In this document: positions 54,613 to 61,002 of the stretch, in pieces
How positions within the stretch are numbered: position 1 is the first letter of the stretch
How the letters are laid out: every line of letters begins with the position of its first letter
Assembly (NCBI GenBank): GCA_937124585.1
Contig: CAKZKT010000129.1
Location: forward strand, 1 to 61,002
Origin: an uncultured Anaerolineae bacterium
GTDB taxonomy: Bacteria; Chloroflexota; Anaerolineae; CG2-30-64-16
Direction of reading: 5' to 3'
Length of the DNA: 61,002 nucleotides
The notes under the pieces: generated by a model
What the model was told of the DNA's origin: nothing
Seen by the model: only the letters and a program-made list of their open reading frames with translations
The model's database searches: none
Position numbers and translations under genes: made by a program

Positions 54613-55683
54613 GTGACAGAAAACCCGTTCATCATTTGCGAAAACCTGGTCAAAATCTACCGGGTAGCGAACCTGGAACAGGTCGCATTGCAAGGCCTCG
54701 ACCTCGTGGTGGAGCGCGGGGAGATGCTGGGCATCATCGGGCCGAGCGGCAGCGGCAAGTCTACCCTCATGAACATCCTGGGCGGTCTCGACCGGCCATC
54801 GGCCGGTCGCGTAATCGTGGACGGTCGCGACCTGCGCAAGATCCCCGATGCCGCGCTCGACAGCTATCGGCGCACGACGGTCGGCTTCGTCTGGCAACAA
54901 AGCAGCCGCAACCTGGTGCCCTATCTGACCGCGGAAGAAAATGTGATGCTGCCGATGACGTTTGCCGGAGTGCCTCCCCGCATCAAAAGCCAGCGGACGC
55001 GCGAACTGCTGGATGCGGTCGGCCTGTCGCATCGTCGGCGCCACCGCCTGGCCCAGATGTCGGGCGGCGAGCAGCAGCGCGTCGCCATCGCGGTGGCCCT
55101 GGCGAACATGCCGAAGCTCCTGCTGGGCGACGAGCCAACCGGCGAGATGGACACTGCGACCGCGCAGTCCATTTACCAGCTCCTGCGCGAGCTCAACCAG
55201 CGCTACAACCTGACCACCTGCATCGTGAGCCATGATCCCACCATCGCCCGCCACGTAGATCGCGTTGTGGCCATTCGCGACGGCAAGACCGCGACCGAGA
55301 CGATCCGTCAGACGGTCCCGATCGCGACCGCCGGCAACGGCGCTGCCGACGAAGAGGTCGAGCAAGAAGATATCTATCACGAACTGGTGGTGTTGGACTC
55401 GGCCGGCCGGCTCCAGGTGCCGAAGGATTACCTGGAGCAATTCGGCATTCGCGGCCGCGCGCAGCTAGAGATCACGCCAGACGGCATCCTGATCCGGCCG
55501 GCGCAGGTGGTGCAGGAAACGCAGGCCATGCGGGTCGCGCGGCCGGAGGCAGAAACCGTGACCGGGCGGATCGGCCTGCGCCGACGGCTGCAGAGCCTGA
55601 GCAGCACGCTTGGCCGCTGGACGCGACGCCAGGAGCCCCCTGTGGCCGACGCCCGCTCCGAGGAGGCCCGCCATGGCCAATGA
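54613..55683 (+). CDS. ABC exporter ATPase with C-terminal AbrB-like extension
   Basis: 356 aa. The first 225 residues or so are a MacB/LolD-type ATPase: Walker [11 protein letters not shown]-loop VWQQSSRNL, signature MSGGEQQRV, Walker [11 protein letters not shown], and H-loop in VSHDP. After an acidic linker comes [20 protein letters not shown] and the segment [14 protein letters not shown] (about 255-298), which matches the swapped-hairpin SpoVT/AbrB DNA-binding motif; a basic tail (about 320-340) follows. GTG at 54613 with GGTGG upstream is preferred; TTG 54607 is an alternative. The tail suggests dimerisation or self-regulation by DNA binding, both inferred. Confidence 0.88.
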   Translation: MTENPFIICENLVKIYRVANLEQVALQGLDLVVERGEMLGIIGPSGSGKSTLMNILGGLDRPSAGRVIVDGRDLRKIPDAALDSYRRTTVGFVWQQSSRNLVPYLTAEENVMLPMTFAGVPPRIKSQRTRELLDAVGLSHRRRHRLAQMSGGEQQRVAIAVALANMPKLLLGDEPTGEMDTATAQSIYQLLRELNQRYNLTTCIVSHDPTIARHVDRVVAIRDGKTATETIRQTVPIATAGNGAADEEVEQEDIYHELVVLDSAGRLQVPKDYLEQFGIRGRAQLEITPDGILIRPAQVVQETQAMRVARPEAETVTGRIGLRRRLQSLSSTLGRWTRRQEPPVADARSEEARHGQ

Positions 55684-56371
55684 GATCGGTGAAAATCAGA
55701 TCATCGTCCAGGTGAAAGACCTGGTGCGCGTCTATCGGCTCGGCGCGTCCGATGTACAGGCACTGCGCGGGGTGAATCTTCAGGTCGAGGCAGGAACATT
55801 CGTGGCGCTGAAGGGACGTTCGGGCTCGGGCAAGACGACCCTTCTCAACTGCATCGGCGGCCTCGACCGGCCCACCTCGGGGACGGTGGAGATCTTCGGC
55901 CGGCCGCTGCACAAAATGAGCGAAAGCGAGCTGACGCGCTGGCGCCGCGAGCACATCGGTTTCGTGTTCCAGACCTTCGCGTTGCTGCCGACCCTGTCGG
56001 CCTACGAAAATGTGGAGCTGATGCCGCGGCTGGCCGGCAAGGGCCGCAAAGCATGTCACCAGCAGGCCACACACTGCCTGGAGCTGGTGGGACTCAGCAA
56101 ATGGATGCACCATCGGCCGTTCGAGATGTCGGGCGGCCAGCAGCAACGCGTGGCGATCGCGCGGGCGCTCGCCAATCATCCCTCGCTGATGCTGGCAGAC
56201 GAGCCGACCGGCGAGCTCGACAGCACCACCGCGCGCGAAATCCTCGCCCTGTTCCGCCGCATCGTGAAGGAGCAGGGCACCACCCTGATCATGGCCACGC
56301 ACGACCCGCTGGTGGACGAATACGCGGATATCATCGTGCGGCTCCAGGACGGGCAGATCGTCAACGGCTAA
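55673..56371 (+). CDS. ABC exporter ATPase (MacB/LolD type)
   Basis: 232-aa ATPase: Walker A KGRSGSGKTTLLNCIGG, Q-loop FVFQTFALLPTLSAYENV, signature MSGGQQQRVAIARALA, Walker B LMLADEPTGELD and the H-loop in MATHDP are all intact, and the length is that of a single domain. The ATG at 55673 overlaps the upstream ATPase gene end by 11 bp and follows an AGGAGG site, so the two are coupled and may form a heterodimer driving the FtsX-like permease. A regular exporter of this type needs only one such gene. Confidence 0.94.
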   Translation: MANEIGENQIIVQVKDLVRVYRLGASDVQALRGVNLQVEAGTFVALKGRSGSGKTTLLNCIGGLDRPTSGTVEIFGRPLHKMSESELTRWRREHIGFVFQTFALLPTLSAYENVELMPRLAGKGRKACHQQATHCLELVGLSKWMHHRPFEMSGGQQQRVAIARALANHPSLMLADEPTGELDSTTAREILALFRRIVKEQGTTLIMATHDPLVDEYADIIVRLQDGQIVNG

Positions 56372-56379
56372 ACAAGCAG

Positions 56380-56430
56380 GGGGCAGACGGCCGCAGCGGC
56401 AAAAAGCAGGGGTGAACGGCCGTCTGCCCC
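56380..56430. terminator. Bidirectional hairpin between convergent genes
   Basis: GGGGCAGACGGCCG (56380-56393) pairs perfectly with CGGCCGTCTGCCCC (56417-56430) across a 23-nt loop. It closes the exporter operon (+) and the carboxypeptidase gene (-). Confidence 0.75.
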
Positions 56431-56436
56431 GACGCG

Positions 56437-58122
56437 CTACGCCAGGACGACTTCTCGGCGCAGCACGCCGGCCCGTTCAGCCACCGTGCGCACCACCAGC
56501 GTACCGCCCTGAGGCGCATGGATCAGCCATTCGGCCCTGGCCCGGTTGTCGGTGGGCGAAGCGCCGTAATACGCTGCGTTCAGCTTGTTGGAACGCCCCT
56601 CCAGATGGCCGACCTCCTGCTTGAGCTTGCCCGCTTTGAGCGTGGCGCCCGCGGGCAGTTCCAGCTCCAGGCGCACCGGTCGCACGGCCTTCATCTTCTT
56701 GGCCTGGGCCGAACCGTTGGTAGCCAGAAAGCCGATGTTTTCCACCACGGCCAGCAGGTGATAAACCCCCTCGCCTACCGGCGTCAGCATCACCTCGCGC
56801 CAGGCCAGCCGCGGGGCCAGGCTGGCAAACGCCAGCGCGAAGTCGGCGTGCGCAGCGATCTCGGCTTCCAGGAGGGTGGGCGGTGGATTGCGCCAGGTGT
56901 AGAGAGTGTTCCAGCCGCCCAGCTCGACTTTGCCCAGTTGTGGATGGTCGAACGCATACCATGGCACCAGGCCATCCGGCGCGTGCTCGTTGATAAAGTC
57001 GAGGATCTTGTAGTCGTCCTCCACTGGATGCTTGCGAAACCACTCGATAAATTTCTTCTCGTCGTTCTTGCCCTTCACGCCGGCCGCGGTGGCCAGGTCC
57101 CACATCTCCACAGTGAAGGCGAAGACCCCTTTGTGCTCGAACAGCCAGTCATCGAACACGCCGGTGATCACTTCTTTGGGGTGATAGCGGAAATAATGGT
57201 AGACCGACACGCAGGGGTAGCCCGTGAGCTGCGTGCCGCGCTCGCCGATGGCCTCGAAGACCCACAGGTCGTCGGTATCCATCTGGTCGTCGGGCCTGGC
57301 ACCGAAGGGCCGCAGGATGGCGCGGCTGTAGGTGTGGAAGGTGAGCGCGCCAAAGATGTTGGGATGTTTCGCCATGAACTCCACGACGGCCCGGATCTCC
57401 GGCTCGGAGGCCGGGAAGTCGCCGGCCCCGCGCTGCTCGCCTTCAGGCCGCCAGCCGCCAGGAAAGTTGCGGTTGAAATCGAGGCCCTGGTAGGCCGGCG
57501 CGACGGTGATGATATGGCCGTCGTAATTCTCGATCAGCCCTTCAGGGAACAGCCGATAATACACGCCGCCTTCCTCGTCCGGCGCGCGCTTGACCATCAG
57601 CCGCGGGTCGCGCTCCGAGATCTTCCAGTCGCCGGCCGGGTCGGGGATGCGCATCTGCAGGATGCGGCCGTCACCGTCAATGTCTTCGGGGTGCAGGCCA
57701 TCCTGCTTCTCCTCGAATGGATACGGTCGTGTGCCCGAGCGGATGAATTTCGGCCTCTCGGCCAGCGCCAGCTCCGCGCCGTCGGGGTTGAGCCGCGGCA
57801 CCACGTAGATGGCGGCCTCATCCAGCACACGAGTAATCTTCGGGTCGCTGCCGTAGCCTTCGACGGTTTTCTTGATGAAGTACAGCGCCGCCATGGACGC
57901 GGTCAGCTCGGTGGCGTGGATGTTGGCATCCACCCAGAACGCGGGCTTCTCGGTATCCGGGCCGGTCTCCTGATTGGTCAGCACGACCAACTGGATATCA
58001 CGGCCCTCGAAACTTTTGCCCAGACTGCTCACCTGCATGATGCCGGGGTGCTGCCCGGCCAGCCAGGCCAGCCGCTCGGTGAGTTGAGAGTAGGTGTAGT
58101 AGGTGTTGAAAGCGATCTCCAT
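56437..58122 (-). CDS. M14-family zinc carboxypeptidase-like protein
   Basis: 561-aa metallopeptidase-like protein. The zinc site is given by NIHATELTAS (HxxE, about 69-72 after the start) and the later FHTYSR; VVPRLNPDGAEL carries the arginine/Asn-Pro-Asp region, LDFNRNFPGGW follows, and the catalytic glutamate is in FTVEMWDL (about 338). A C-terminal beta domain (about 430-561) is extra. It removes C-terminal residues or cleaves peptidoglycan stem peptides; no signal peptide is visible, so a cytoplasmic role is likely. The ATG at 58122 with GGGGT is preferred over a TTG at 58164. Confidence 0.87.
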   Translation of the reverse strand: MEIAFNTYYTYSQLTERLAWLAGQHPGIMQVSSLGKSFEGRDIQLVVLTNQETGPDTEKPAFWVDANIHATELTASMAALYFIKKTVEGYGSDPKITRVLDEAAIYVVPRLNPDGAELALAERPKFIRSGTRPYPFEEKQDGLHPEDIDGDGRILQMRIPDPAGDWKISERDPRLMVKRAPDEEGGVYYRLFPEGLIENYDGHIITVAPAYQGLDFNRNFPGGWRPEGEQRGAGDFPASEPEIRAVVEFMAKHPNIFGALTFHTYSRAILRPFGARPDDQMDTDDLWVFEAIGERGTQLTGYPCVSVYHYFRYHPKEVITGVFDDWLFEHKGVFAFTVEMWDLATAAGVKGKNDEKKFIEWFRKHPVEDDYKILDFINEHAPDGLVPWYAFDHPQLGKVELGGWNTLYTWRNPPPTLLEAEIAAHADFALAFASLAPRLAWREVMLTPVGEGVYHLLAVVENIGFLATNGSAQAKKMKAVRPVRLELELPAGATLKAGKLKQEVGHLEGRSNKLNAAYYGASPTDNRARAEWLIHAPQGGTLVVRTVAERAGVLRREVVLA

Positions 58123-58178
58123 GTGGTACCCCGATAGATTTGGTGGATTGGGAATGATGGTCAAATGAAAGCATTCAC

Positions 58179-60554
58179 TTATTCGGCCAGCGCCCTGTTG
58201 ATGGGAAGGATGAAGACCGGGCTATCGCAGAGCTGAACCACCTGCTGGGCCACGCTGCCCATGAACAGCAGGTCCAGGCCGCCGCGACCTTGCGAGGCGA
58301 TCATGATCATGTCCACACCCTCGCGCTTGCCCACATCCACGATGGTGCGCGCCGGATAGGAGCCAGTCACCACGGTGCGCACGGTCAGTCCCTCGGCGCG
58401 CAGGCTGGCGGCCACCGAATCTAGATATTTCCGGATGTTGGTCTCTGCCTGGCGGCGGATGGCGTTAATGACGGCCGCCGGCGCGCGATACTTCTCGCTC
58501 TCGGGCACGGCCGGCACGCAGATCAACATCAGCTCGCAGTCGAACTGCCTGGCGAAAAATCGCGCGTAGGGCAAAATCTGCTCGGCGAAGGCCGAGCCGT
58601 CCAGACCGACCAGGATCCGGCCGAGATGGGGCGCTTCGGCCGGGCCGCTCTCGAACACCTGGACGAGCAGGATGGGAATGTCCAGCAGGTACACCAGCTT
58701 GCTGGACAATCCCTCGCGCAGCCAGTTCTTCTCGCCCGAACGCCCGCGGGTTGTGACGACGACCAGGTCAATGTGCTTCTCGAGCACCACATTGCGGGCG
58801 ACCTCCGCCGGCGAGCCTGTGCGGACTGTCGCGTCGACCCGGATGCCTGCGGCATGGACCTTTTCGGCCACCTGGCTGAGGTAGGCCTCGGCCTGCGCCT
58901 GCGCATCACTCTCCGCCTGGTAGGCACGAGAGGCCGACAGGAGGGTCAGATGCGCGCCGGTCGTCTCGCAGATGAACCTGGCCATGGGCAATGCCTGAGC
59001 CGCATAGGCCGAGCCATCCAACAAGGTGAGCACACGCCGGATGCTGACCTCCCCGTTCAGTGGGCGGTATGTGCGCGCCGGTTCCGGCGTCCAGGTGATC
59101 GTGATCTGGTTGTGTCTGCCGTTTTCGGCTATGCTGACCGGCATCTGGCCGAAGCCGAAGCCGGCCAGCAGGCTGGCGTTGAGCTGGCCCAGATAATCCA
59201 TCTCGGGCGAAGGCGCGCCGATGCGTCGGCGGAAATAGGTGAATCCCAAATAAAAAGCAGGGATAAGGACGAAATAGGCCCAGGCGCCTTCCAGGAAGCG
59301 TTCCTCGAAGATGATCAACGTCGCCGCAGTCGTCAGCAACGCTCCGGTCATGGTGCCGACGACCAGGACCGCCTGGTGGATGGAGAACTGGTCGGCGAGC
59401 TGGCGCAGCAGGCGCTGCGTAACGGCCCATCCGGTCATGCTCAGCAGGATGAAGACGCCGGCCGCGTAGAGAGCCAGATAGGTCTCCTCGTGGGTGCCGA
59501 ACAGCAGGAAGCAGCCGCTGACGATCCCGACCTCCAGCCAGACCGGCTTATCGGCCACATCGTAACGGTTCAGAGCGCCGAGCGCGGGCGGGATGTAGTG
59601 ACGCTCTCTCAGGCCCAGGGCCAGGTTCTGCAACCCCTGGGCGCTGGCCGCGCAGGCCGACATGAGGACGAAGACACCCACCAGCGAGCCCAGGTAGGGC
59701 AGAGGCGCAGGCAGCAGCTGGTCCATGGTCTGGGTGAAGACCGACACCTGAGTGTTGCGGGGGTCTGAGAGGGCGAAGATGGCCGGGCCGACAATCAACA
59801 TGGTCGCGGCCGTAGTGCTCATGATAATGAGCAGGCTATGGAAGGCCTTGCGGCTCTTCTGTTCCGGTGTGCCCTCGAACGCGGCCACCAGATTGGCAAA
59901 CACCTCGATGCCGGTCATCACCGCCAGGATGCGGACATAGCCGCCCACGGTGAAGTGCAGGTTGGGAGGCACGAAGGCGGCGAGAGACAGCGCCGGCAGA
60001 TGCAGCCCGGTGCGGAACAACGTCGCCAGGATCATCAGCCAGAGCAGGATGAGCACGCCGGCCGTGGCCGGGCCGAAGGTGCGGGCGGCCATCCTCGGCC
60101 CGCGGTTGACCAGCCAGCCGATCAGCAGACTCAGCCCGATCGCCACCACCGTACGGTAGGGCAGGCCCAGGATTGGGGTGTTGAGGATCGGGAAGCGGTC
60201 GGCGATGAAAGTAACCATGGCGGCCATGCTGACCAGAAAAGTGAGGGTATATTCGATGAAAGTGATGGCCGCGTTGACCTTGACGGCCCAGCCGCCGAAC
60301 TCCTCCTCGCTCAAGCCGCTGCCGCCCGAGCCGTCGGTGACCCACTGCATGACCAGCCGGTACATGGCCGAGACCACGGCGATGGTCAGGACGGCCAGCC
60401 ACACCGCGCCGCCGAAGACGATCTGGGCCGCGGTGGACGCCATGACGAGGCTCAGAAATGGGCCGAAGACGTACAACGGGGAAGTTGCCGGATCTCCGCC
60501 GCCGGCCAGCGCGCCTTCCAATGCGTTACGAAGTTTATGCGAAACGCGAGCCAT
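58179..60554 (-). CDS. APC-superfamily transporter fused to two universal stress protein domains
   Basis: 791 aa. The first 450 residues or so form an amino acid/polyamine permease with 12 hydrophobic segments. Two USP domains follow (about 500-635 and 640-785). The second carries the ATP-binding signature SQGRGGLDLLFMGSVAQQVV, the first a shorter TTRGRSGEKNWLREGLSSKL variant. Fusion of a permease to USP domains is known in other bacteria and archaea, where they are thought to gate transport by nucleotide level. The substrate is unknown. The gene is followed by the M14 peptidase gene on the same strand (56 bp). Confidence 0.9.
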   Translation of the reverse strand: MARVSHKLRNALEGALAGGGDPATSPLYVFGPFLSLVMASTAAQIVFGGAVWLAVLTIAVVSAMYRLVMQWVTDGSGGSGLSEEEFGGWAVKVNAAITFIEYTLTFLVSMAAMVTFIADRFPILNTPILGLPYRTVVAIGLSLLIGWLVNRGPRMAARTFGPATAGVLILLWLMILATLFRTGLHLPALSLAAFVPPNLHFTVGGYVRILAVMTGIEVFANLVAAFEGTPEQKSRKAFHSLLIIMSTTAATMLIVGPAIFALSDPRNTQVSVFTQTMDQLLPAPLPYLGSLVGVFVLMSACAASAQGLQNLALGLRERHYIPPALGALNRYDVADKPVWLEVGIVSGCFLLFGTHEETYLALYAAGVFILLSMTGWAVTQRLLRQLADQFSIHQAVLVVGTMTGALLTTAATLIIFEERFLEGAWAYFVLIPAFYLGFTYFRRRIGAPSPEMDYLGQLNASLLAGFGFGQMPVSIAENGRHNQITITWTPEPARTYRPLNGEVSIRRVLTLLDGSAYAAQALPMARFICETTGAHLTLLSASRAYQAESDAQAQAEAYLSQVAEKVHAAGIRVDATVRTGSPAEVARNVVLEKHIDLVVVTTRGRSGEKNWLREGLSSKLVYLLDIPILLVQVFESGPAEAPHLGRILVGLDGSAFAEQILPYARFFARQFDCELMLICVPAVPESEKYRAPAAVINAIRRQAETNIRKYLDSVAASLRAEGLTVRTVVTGSYPARTIVDVGKREGVDMIMIASQGRGGLDLLFMGSVAQQVVQLCDSPVFILPINRALAE

Positions 60555-60663
60555 ATGTCGAGACCTCTACACCTGAGTGCGGCGTTTGCGCGATCACACA
60601 AAATGGGACCGGCAAGCAAATTAATGCTACAACCGCACTTCCAAGATGGGAGCGATCGAGGTC

Positions 60664-60692
60664 GCTGCGCCCCCTGCGAAGGTGCCGCAGGG
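60664..60692. repeat. Family-B palindromic element
   Basis: CCCTGCG (60672-60678) and CGCAGGG (60686-60692) form a perfect 7-bp stem around AAGGTGC, matching the element at 42971-43020 in its core. Confidence 0.55.
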
Positions 60693-60734
60693 AGACCGAA
60701 TTCAGCCTGTGCAGGCAGGATTTGCATCCAAAAC

Positions 60735-61002
60735 AGCAGCACGCTGCCGCAATCCAAACTGTGGCTTGCGGCGGCACGCCGCCGCTTTGCCGTCACCCCC
60801 CGCAGCCCGCTCCCAAAAGCGGCAGCACGCGGCCGCAATCCAAACTGTGGCTTGCGGCGGCACGCCGCCGCTTTGCCGTCGCCCCCCGCAGCCCGCTCCC
60901 AAAAGCGGCAGCACGCGGCCGCAATCCAAACTGTGGCTTGCGGCGGCACGCCGCCGCTTTGCCGTCGCCCCCCGCAGCCCGCTCCCAAAAGCGGCAGCAC
61001 GC
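60735..61002. repeat. 86-bp tandem repeat with internal hairpin
   Basis: Copies begin at 60735, 60821 and 60907, with a fourth starting at 60993 and cut by the window end. Later copies are almost identical; the first differs at several bases. Each contains a perfect GCGGCGG-CACG-CCGCCGC hairpin (copy 1: 60768-60785). The period is not a multiple of three, so reading frames shift from copy to copy and coding is unlikely. Confidence 0.92.

Larger units (their letters stand above)
60555..61002. other. Gene-free end of window, mostly repeats
   Basis: About 450 bp with no credible gene. The left part (60555-60660) is ordinary leader sequence of the APC/USP gene, followed by a family-B hairpin and then an 86-bp tandem repeat that continues past the window end. 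Confidence 0.7.

Noticed and set aside
60452-61000. 182-codon minus-strand frame over the 86-bp repeat
   Set aside because: Since 86 is not divisible by three, each copy is read in a different frame; the frame is open only because of GC-rich sequence.

Overview
The window is GC-rich bacterial chromosomal DNA, densely packed with genes. It looks like a member of the Chloroflexota, probably an Anaerolineae/Caldilineae-type lineage. This is inferred from protein style (GAF-SpoIIE phosphatase, HTH-HATPase-receiver regulator, DUF2723 membrane protein, Tat-lipoprotein solute-binding proteins, ABC/FtsX exporter), a groESL operon under CIRCE control, and a DnaB-DnaD-DnaC style replication cluster. 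No tRNA, rRNA, CRISPR array, transposase or phage gene was seen, so it reads as core chromosome rather than a mobile island.

Layout. 1-3.1 kb: an MBL-fold hydrolase converging on groES-groEL, which has a clear sigma70-type promoter and an unusual overlapping pair of CIRCE operators. 3.1-8.2 kb: dnaB, a DnaD-like gene and a helicase loader with two complete ATPase domains, then a bifunctional nuclease and a frameshifted GNAT gene. 8.1-12 kb: a partner-switching module (STAS antagonist, anti-sigma kinase, 4xGAF-SpoIIE phosphatase). 12.1-17.3 kb: a peptide/oligosaccharide-type ABC operon (binding protein apparently starting at ACG, two permeases) with a class V aminotransferase. 17.3-21.7 kb: GNAT, phosphoglucomutase, SCP2 protein and a GH51 arabinofuranosidase. 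21.7-30.3 kb: a triple palindrome array, a large membrane protein with thiol-redox genes, an AhpD-like protein, tsaD, an MDR dehydrogenase, a stand-alone ThrRS editing domain, a ComEC-like hydrolase and an SH3b lipoprotein.

30.3-39.4 kb is an information-processing block: argS, polA and a 74-aa protein on the minus strand diverge from dnaE. 39.5-42.9 kb holds a polyprenol-phosphate mannosyltransferase, a 50-aa Flp-pilin-like peptide, a ComF-type phosphoribosyltransferase and a DUF2723 membrane protein. 43-46.5 kb is a sugar ABC uptake operon without its ATPase. 46.7-50.2 kb is a convergent regulator/hybrid kinase pair whose coding ends overlap by 68 bp. 50.3-56.4 kb is an ABC efflux operon (HlyD adaptor, FtsX-like permease, two ATPases, one with an AbrB-like tail). 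56.4-60.6 kb holds an M14 carboxypeptidase and an APC transporter fused to two USP domains; the window ends in an 86-bp tandem repeat.

Recurring themes are palindromic intergenic elements at gene junctions (a 34-bp family with a compensatory arm change, and a second CCCTGCG family) and promoters combining a -35 box with an extended TGN -10 box. Among the features without an obvious textbook counterpart, the strongest are the double-ATPase helicase loader, the tandem CIRCE, the ACG start on a Tat lipoprotein, the AbrB-tailed ABC ATPase and the interlocked two-component gene pair. All functional calls rest on reading motifs by eye; no database search was run.
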